Translations under genes and position numbers: made by a program
In this document: piece by piece, positions 22,301 through 31,300 of the stretch
Layout of the letters: each line of letters begins with the position of its first letter
How positions within the stretch are numbered: position 1 is the first letter of the stretch
Notes under the pieces: generated by a model
What the model was told of the DNA's origin: nothing
The model's input: only the letters and a program-made list of their open reading frames with translations
The model's database searches: none
NCBI RefSeq assembly: GCF_009870125.1
Contig: NC_046681.1
Span: 21,279,001 to 21,343,000 of the forward strand
Length of the DNA stretch: 64,000 nucleotides
Direction of reading: 5' to 3'
From: Drosophila pseudoobscura
Taxonomy: Eukaryota; Arthropoda; Insecta; Diptera; Drosophilidae

Positions 22301-25300
22301 TCAAATTTCGCCAGTCGGACTGTAATTGTCAAGAAAAAGGATGGGAGCAGCCGGGTCTGCGTGGACTATCGTCAGTTGAACAAGATGGTCTTGAAAGATT
22401 GCTTTCCCGTTCCAATCGTTGAAGAGGTGCTGGAAAAACTGGAAAATGCTAAGGTGTTCACCATCATGGACTTAGAAAATGGGTTTTTCCACGTTCCTGT
22501 GGAAGAAAGCAGCAAAAAATATACGGCGTTTATAACGAAGGAAGGCCTCTTTGAGTTCAACCGTGCGCCTTTCGGTTTTTGCAATTCGCCAGCAGTTTTC
22601 ATCCGTTTTATAAGTTTTGTATTTCAAAACCTTATAAATGAAAACATTCTTGACCTGTACATGGACGATATCGTTATACACGCTGAAACCGCCGACGAAT
22701 GCCTGGGAAAGCTGAAGAAGGTTTTTGATGTTGCAGCTGAATACGGGCTGAAGATGAAGTGGAAGAAGTGCCGATTTCTGCAGTCGACCATTACATTTTT
22801 GGGCCACCAAGTTGGAGGAGGTGAAATCAAGCCTGGATTGGAGAAAACCAAAGCCGTCAGCAAGTTCCCGATGCCGAAAAACATAAAGGCTGTGCAGTCG
22901 TTTTTAGGATTAACTGGGTTTTTCCGTAAATTCATAAGAAACTATTCGCTAATCGCCAAACCACTGACCAATCTGCTGCGAAAAGATGTTCCATTTAAAA
23001 TGAGTCTGGAGGAGCAGCAGGCGTTCGCTACATTAAAGGAAGCATTGGTGAAAGAGCCGGTCTTGAAACTTTATCGCAGGAATGCAAAAACCGAGATACA
23101 CACTGATGCGTCAAAGGACGGGTTTGCAGCGGCGTTGTTACAATGGCTCGAAGGACAATTGCATCCGATCTTATTCTGGAGTAAGAAAACCTCGGAGTCT
23201 GAAGCACGACAGCATAGCTATATACAGGAAGCCAAAGCAATTTTCCTAGCGTGCAAAAAATTTCGTCAGTACATACTTGGAACCAACTTTAAGCTCGTAA
23301 CGGATTGCGCCGCTTTCAAGCAAACGTTAAGCAAGAAGGACGTTCCGCGGGAGGTAGCCCAATGGGTCCTGTACTTGCAGGACTACGACTTTGAAGTGGA
23401 ACACAGACCAGGAGAACGGCTGAAGCATGTGGATTGCCTGAGTAGGTACCCAATTGATGTCATGATGGTATCTTCGGAAGTCACAGCAAGAATTAAGAAA
23501 GCCCAGCAGGAGGATACGATGATCAAAGCAGTTTCCGAAATTTTGAAAAGTAAACCATATGACAACTTTAAGTTGAAAGCTGGTCTCGTATACAAAGTGG
23601 TGCAAGGCACGGACTTGCTGGCAATACCGAAGTCATTAGAAAAAGAAATAATAACCGACGCTCACAACGTAGGACACTTTGCCGCTCAAAAAACAATGCA
23701 CACCGTACAGCAGAGCTATTGGATTCCACATCTGGAAGGAAAAGTAATTCAGATCATAGGAAACTGTATGAAATGTATAATCTACAACAAAAAGCTTGGC
23801 AAAAAAGAGGGATTTCTGCATCAAATTGACAAAGGATCACAGCCGCTGTATACTATACACGTGGATCACCTTGGGCCTATGGATGCCACTTCAAAGCAGT
23901 ACAAGTACATCTTCGCAATGGTTGATAGCTTTAGTAAGTTCGTATGGATGTATCCCACAAAAACAACAGGAGCAGACGAAGTTCTCAAGAAGTTAAGGGA
24001 GTGGTCTGATGTATTTGGTAATCCGGCACGCATAGTAAGCGATCGTGGAGCAGCATTTACATCTTCAAGCTTTGAGGAGTTTGTCAAGGAAAAGAACATC
24101 GAACACATATGGAGCACCACAGGGGTACCAAGAGGAAACGGACAAATTGAACGCGTAAACCGATCTATTCTCAGCATCATTTCCAAATTGTCGTCGGAGG
24201 AACCTGGAAGATGGTATAAGTTCGTACCGCGAGTTCAAAGGGCTATCAACAGCACTGTTCACGTGTCTACAAAGCGTTGTCCATTTGAGCTGATGATCGG
24301 GGTAAAAATGCGTTGTGGACCGGATAGCGACATACTTCAGCTAATAGAAAAAGAGATGGTTGATAATTTTGAAGACGAGAGGCAAAAGATGCGACAAGAG
24401 GCAAAAGAAAATATTCAGCAGGCCCAGGACAGATACAAGGAACAGTTCGATAAAAAGCGGAAATGCGAATACGGATACAAGGTCGGAGATCTCGTAGCCA
24501 TACGTAGAACACAATTTGTAACCGGTAGAAAGATGGCCAGCGAATTCTTAGGGCCATACGAAATAACCAACGTGAAACGAGGCGGACGCTATAATGTTCG
24601 AAAGGCAGCAGACGTCGAAGGACCAAGCAACACGACCACAAGCAATGATAACATGAAACTATGGAGCTTTTATGTAGAAAACGAGGACGCATTGTCATCA
24701 GGGACTGATGACTAATCAGGATGACCGAGTGTAAGAAGGAGTGGGCCAGCTGGCCTATTGAAGGGGCAGCGGGGAGCAGCAACAGCAGTAATAACAGCAG
24801 CAGAGGAACAGCTGATGAGTAGTAACAGCAGTAGTAACAGCAGACAGAGAAGAAGAGGAACAGAGCGAAGCAGTGAAAAGGAGAGAACAGCAGCATACGG
24901 ACGCGACTCAAGCAGCAGCAGAAAATCAGCAGAAATAAGCCGTAATATTAAGAACTTTTGTAAGCACACATACCAGGCCATCGCGATAATAATACGAATA
25001 AACAATACTTTAAATAATATCTTACATATATATCAGGTTATGATCTTCCCACCTTAAGACAAATATTCTAGCTGTGTCCATTACATCTCACTCCGCTTCT
25101 GTATCTCAGACAGTACCTACTTATGCTGTTGCAACACATGTACGTACACAGATCCCCCATAAAAACATGACACATGCCTCTGGCCACTTGCCACACTTTT
25201 CATGCCCCTAAAAGAAAGATCTCTTTCTGTTTTAAAGAGGTTTTTGGTGCTCCACTAACCACTTCAAGTTGAAGCTTTAAAAAATGTGTGGCGTTAAGGT

Positions 25301-28300
25301 TAAGTAAAGTTTTGACCACTTTAGACCATACTGTGTGTTGGGCAACAGTGCGTATGCAATTTTTGGTGGAATCTTAATAGCCATAAAAGTAAGCTTTACG
25401 ATCGGCGGACGAGTTTATTTCTTCTTTTTTTTGCCAAGTAAAAAACGAGAAATGAGCAATCGTGGGGCTGGAAAAACTGGCTAGACCGAGGCAGAGAGTG
25501 ACAGAAGACAGACGTCGGGCAGGGAGTGGGGACTGGGGACTGGGAACTGGCGACAGCTGCGTTTCTGATTTACGCACTGAGTGGCTGCTCCCACCCCGCC
25601 AACCGCCGCGACTCCAACGCCAAACTCCAGGAGCTAAGCAGGCCAGGAGACTTATGGCTGATGGCTCATGGCTGGAGGGGGCCCCTGAACAAAGGCGATG
25701 AATGGATGGTAGCTTTTAGACATTAACCTGCCACATGGAGAGGCTCTCCGGCTGCATACCGAATGAGCACACAATGATGCAACACAACACAACACAGCAC
25801 ATCGCATCACATCACATCACACAATGATGCAACAGCAGTAGGGGCAGCAGAATGGGAGGCCTCCTTCCAGAAGGAGAAGACCCAGGAAGCAGGTTGAATA
25901 AACCTTTCCCAGGCCAATGACGCCCAGAGGATGTGGCTGGGGATGCGGAAATTGGATTTCCCTTCGAGGGTGCAGGCCATCGATGTGGGACAAGCTGCTA
26001 CTGACTTTGCACTTTGAACCTGCCCCATCACACACGACACATGCCTCTGCCACACCTGATGCTAAATGAATCCGCTCCTCTGCTGACTGGCATCCATCCA
26101 AGTGCTGTATCTGCATCTGTGTCTGTATCTGGCCCAGGGCCAACTCTAACGCATTGCGACAAAAGCGAATTTCATTTGTACGCCTCGCAAAAACATACAT
26201 AAATCATATGTTTTCATTTTTTTCTATTTTGCAAAAACACAAAAGTGGATCGGTGTTTATTTTTGGGTACAACTTTTGCCCACCTGAGGCCTGGCCCCCG
26301 CATAAAAACTCATAAATATTGCAGAAAATATCCCCAGACTGGGGGGGGGGACAATTATACAAAAAACCGCCAGAGCCAGGAAGGGTGCGGCCTGGGATTT
26401 GGGTAACACCCAAAGCAAAGAAAAAAAAACAACAGGGAAAAGAGAAAAACACCGTGGATGAGAAGGGGACTACAAGAGAGACGGATATGGCATCTATGGG
26501 AAGTATATTAGTGCACAATCCAAAGGGATAATATTCTGTAAATCCATATCTCCGATTGCAGATTTTTTTTATAGATAATATAGCAATCGAATGGATAGAT
26601 CAGCCAAAGTTTGTTTACCATTTTGAGTGTTTATAGATAGACTATCTCTCGGTTTTTTCTTTGTTTGTTTTGGTTTTTGCAACTTTTCCAATCGATTGTG
26701 AGGCTTCTTTCAGTAAACAGCTGACAGGGTTGCCAGCCCCATGTATTTTATTTGTATTGACAACTCACAGAAATGAAAGTTTAATAACTACACGTTTTCA
26801 CTTTAATTTACAGACGATTTTCTTCAATTATCTAGCTCAATTAATTGTATTATTTAATTAATTTAAAATAAGCAATAATTAGCTTAATCAGTGTTTTATT
26901 TTATTCCACATTTTCCCCCTTAAAACTAGTCAACCCATGCCAGCTTATTGATTTTTAATTTGTATCGATTTGCCTTAAACACTCTTCACATATCCTGTAG
27001 GCCAACCTGCAGGATTTGACTGCAAAAAAGAAACCATGTGGCGGCAGAAATGGACGGGAAATTTGACTTTGAAGGGCGGGTGCCGCAAGCCACGAAAAGT
27101 CTGGGGTCTGGCCGGCCCGGAAGCAGCAAAACATTCAATTGATGGCGCCCCAAACGATATTGGCAAATGGAGCTCTTAGCTCTCACTCTCTCTACCTCTC
27201 TCCCTCTCTCTCTGCTCTCCGTGGACATGTGGGCGAGCACGTGGCCAGAGAGACAGCGACCCAACCCGTCCATACTTTATATGGCGGCATATCAAGTCTT
27301 TAGATAGTTTGTTTTTTTTTTTTTTGGACTGTCGATGTCGATGGCACTCCATCTCCATGTCCGTTCAATTTTTACGAGTTTGCTTGGCTCTGCCGCTCGA
27401 TGTCCACGGCTACGTATAGAGGGGTACTCGTCTATTGATGGATTTATTGAAATTAATTCGTTTCAGTTTTATTACTGAATTGTCAGTGGCAAAGTGGGGC
27501 GAAGAAATTATGAATCATTATGTACTTCCATATGGAGGAGGAAATGCTTTTGGGGTTGGGCAAAAAAAGGGGGTAAATAAAAGAAGGGAACAAGGGGATT
27601 GGAACAGGAAGGGAAGGAAATGTACGAAAAATAAATGAATATACTAGAACGAGTGAGTGATTAAGAGGGAATGGATAGCCAGAAAAATAAAGAGAATGAA
27701 TGGAAAAGGAAAGAAATTGAGTAATCGTGAACTAAAGGGCAAACGAATTAAGAATGAAACTGAAATGAAAATGGAAATGGCTAGCAACTCAATAAATCGA
27801 ATGCTAAGTATATGAACAAATTGGGACTGAGAGCTTCACTGCCAGGAATAACTATTTCTGTGTTGAAATATGCGTAGTTGTCACATCTGACATCTGGACA
27901 ATCAGCAAACAATCAGAAAAGTCCGCCCGGGGACCCATTTACCAATTAAATAATATTTATTTATATTCCGAAGCAATCACCCCACACAATGTGCGTATTC
28001 GTTATATGTGGAGCAAGCAGGCAGTGAAGCAACTTTTCCAGCTAATCAAAATAAATAATATGAGAAATGGCATTTGTTGGCTCGTCTGTCCATCGATTGA
28101 TTACGTTTTCATATTGAGAGCGGGAAGCACTTCAACACTATCTGCCCCTCAACACTGCACAGGGTCTGCTTCATTTGGTATACCCTAGTGGAGGGATAGA
28201 ACACTTTCATGCAAAAGATACACATCTCATCCAAGACTAATCGAACCTGGAACCCATCTGCAAGGAAGGGTATCAAATGAATCGACTCCCGAGGGCATGT

Positions 28301-31300
28301 AGATTTCTCTGTTGTTTGCTTTCGACGCTGCAATTCCGCGTACTTTCTGCTGATTCGTCATCCTCTGTTCTGCCGGGATTGTTCTTCATTTAATCACAAG
28401 GCAAACAAGAGCACTTTCTGTTGGCCGAGTGTAAACAGCATCGAAGAAAACAAATATTTGAAAACATTTGGAAGCAAGGAGGGAATGCGTTTGATTTTTG
28501 AGCGGAAAGGCAATCAAAGTATAGCAGCTGTGTGCAGGCCAAGAGTCTGCTCTTTACACTATTTAGTTATGGATTGGCTTCTTCCGACAAAAGGATACCC
28601 CAGGGTACTACAAAATATTTATAAATCTTGTAGTTGTGAAGTATGAAAGCCCTTCTCTCAGACAGAACAGATAAATGGCCACACTTTCTGGGATAGGCTA
28701 AAATTGTTGTTTCTAGGAGTCTCTAAGTTTGTGGATTTGCCTCTACTTTTCCAGATTTTTGGAATGTGAGGTAGATATAAATAATACATATGTATTTATC
28801 GGATCGTAAAGTAATTCTCAGAGTGTTGTTTCAGAGATTAAGAATTCTTCTGCACTTCTGCCTACTTTGCTGGCCGTTACTCTTGTCATTTGCCTATTCT
28901 TTTGCTGTACTCATGCCGAGTGAGATAGACTCGCTCAGAGAGGATCATAAGAGAGATGTCTGGCCACTAATTGTGTTGCAGTCTTTGCAAGGGACCGAGC
29001 ACCTAGGAACTTCTTATTTTCACAGCTCTTTGTAAAATTGACTGTGAAAGAGAATAAAAGTGGATACCCTGACAAATATTAACCCAACCCCGACATAGGT
29101 CTGGTTTAATATTCTCCTAGATTTGTCCATTGAATACCCTTAGCCTTACGAGTATATACCCTTGAGCTCCACGCGAACCGGGTAATACGATGAAGAACAG
29201 AAGTCAAGCCCGAGTTCTTCTATGCTTTGTTCTCCCATCTCCCATCCCCCACGGAGACTGTCGACTCAATTGCTCTGACTTTATTTGCAGCTGTTTGTAA
29301 TCTGATCTATGCATTTCCCCCCTTTCCCGCTCCTCTCTGAGGGGCGCGTGCTGTCTGGTCTGTGCAGCAATTAAGCTAAAACAAAAACAATAAGAATGCC
29401 CCTCAACTATTAAATAATGCTAACACTTATAAATTAACGAAATGACTCAATGAATAATGATGTGGTGTGTGTGTCGACACTATCTGTGTCAAGTTTGCAG
29501 TGCCCCCAATCATGCCACATTTATAACTGTAGATATGATTATATACATATATGTATGTACATATTTATAGGAAAAAGTCGTTCAACTGCAGATAAGCCTC
29601 GTGAGACTGCAAACAAATTGCAATTTATCGCATGAAAGCATATTTTATTTTTAGCCCTGTGATGAGGGCACAATGAAGGTTCATTTAGAATACTATAAAC
29701 GGCATATGTGGAGACCTTTGAGCAATTTTAGCATAAAGAAATCCCTAATAGGTTGCCTTTTGTATTCGTATTTCATATATGGTTTATTTATTGCAGTCAG
29801 AAAATACCAGAAAGGTTACAAAATAATGTGCAAGCAGTGCATTCTTTGGGTCGGGTATTATTCTTGGAAATTTGAAATTACATACATTTTTTCCTCTCTA
29901 CATTTTATTCTCTTTCCCATTTTTATGACTTCACTTTCATTCTGTATTTCACTTTTGGTTGCGTGCAACTATTCGCAAGACGGTCTTCAATAATGACGAC
30001 CTTTAATATGTTCCTCAAATACATATACCATGTTCCATTTCCACTGTGCCAATATTTCCCATTTATTCTCTGTACAAATTTCCCATAATTGAGCGGACAG
30101 AGTCGCTTTGACGATCCCATCTCTACCTATGTATGTATGTATATCCCTCACGATGCGCTCTTTCAGTCTCTCTCCCCCTCTTCTCCCCCCCTCAACATAT
30201 TTCCCATGCAAGCCATGAAGCAACACAGTTTTAGGAGCACAGGAGATAAGCGACGTGCCCACACGGTGGTCACATTTCCTTTCCTCTTTTGTGTGCCGTG
30301 CCTGTCGTTCTGTCTTCTGGGCGGCGAGGAGAATAAATAGCAATAAACGTACAACAAAAAGCACAACTCTATCTATCTATCTATCTGTCTGCCGTCTGTC
30401 TCCTCTCATATTTACAATACACACACACACACGACAAAAGCATTTCCCGCACACCCCAACCCATGCCAGGGAAATTGTTTTGTTTGGCGAGAAGACTTAC
30501 CAAAACAGAAAACATTTCTTGTTCCCTCTCTGCAGACAGCTTACACAGGCCCCCACATTTCCCCGTCTGGGGTCTGCGCAGCTGCTTTTGTTGTTAAAGT
30601 CGATTCTGTTGGGGAGTGTACTGTATGGTATTTTCTGGAAGTTATGTTGGCAAAGTGGCATCTACGGAAACATAGGGACAAGTAATAGACCTGTCCTGGC
30701 AAAATCCTGTCCCATAAACGATATGGTATGGATACATTGGTTTCGAATGACACAAACAAAGACCATTCCTGTTTATTCCCCCGTCTGGCTTTACAGCTGT
30801 TTTTGCAAAAGAAATCACTGGATATTTCTTCGACTTTCAGACTACACAGCTGTTTTTGCAATGAAACACCCATCAAATGACTAACAGTTTGTGGAGTACC
30901 CTTAACGCCTTACAGGCGGCTACAGCAACAGTTCTGCTTCCGCTGGTTTTTGCATCGAGTTTCTGTAAAGTCGATTTCTGCCCCTGACTTTTTTTCCATC
31001 TTTTTCTCCCCACTTTTGTCCAGTGGCAGCTGCATTTTTTCACCGTTTCTGCTTCGTTTTTATACTTCTACTCTTCCTGCCGTTGCTGTTGCTGCTGCTA
31101 CTACTGGTGTTGCACGTTGCAATTATTTTAAACAATTTCCTGCCGCATCGTTGTCTTATGTTGATTTTTAAGCTGGTCGATTCTTTTTTTATGGCTTTGT
31201 CTAGAATCGGTTTATGGTGTCTCTGTTCTCTGTTTGATTTACGTGACACGCGTGTTAAGTGAATGCCAGTGCACCCAATGAAATGCACTCCAAGGACGGG

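Larger units (their letters stand above)
20208..25026 (+). mobile_element. full-length Ty3/gypsy-type LTR retrotransposon (4819 bp)
   Basis: Two 297-bp direct repeats (20208-20504 and 24730-25026) that start TGTAAG and end CTTACA flank a single Gag-Pol frame. The host flanks are both TATATA (20202-20207 and 25027-25032), a 4-6 bp target duplication of the kind gypsy-group elements prefer. Enzyme order protease, reverse transcriptase, RNase H, integrase identifies the Ty3/gypsy group. There is no env frame. The LTRs look identical by eye, so insertion is recent. It sits in Lrch intron 1 in antisense orientation. I cannot name the family. Confidence 0.95.

Noticed and set aside
24267..25005. 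Long minus-strand frames over the 3' LTR and the Gag-Pol end
   Set aside because: Shadows of the element and of CAG triplets (Leu/Cys runs); the same shadow occurs at the 5' LTR.
20208..25026. Retroviral (env-bearing) origin of the element
   Set aside because: No env-like frame exists between the Gag-Pol stop at 24715 and the 3' LTR at 24730, so I call it a retrotransposon.
28560..29190. Scattered GGATACCC / AGGGTA-type words here and at 9.25 kb and 32.6 kb, possibly from a dispersed fly repeat (DINE-1 like)
   Set aside because: Too short and scattered to define an element without a repeat library.
30255..30884. 209-codon plus frame in Lrch intron 1
   Set aside because: Lacks a sound ATG context and any motif, and runs through CTAT and CACA repeats.
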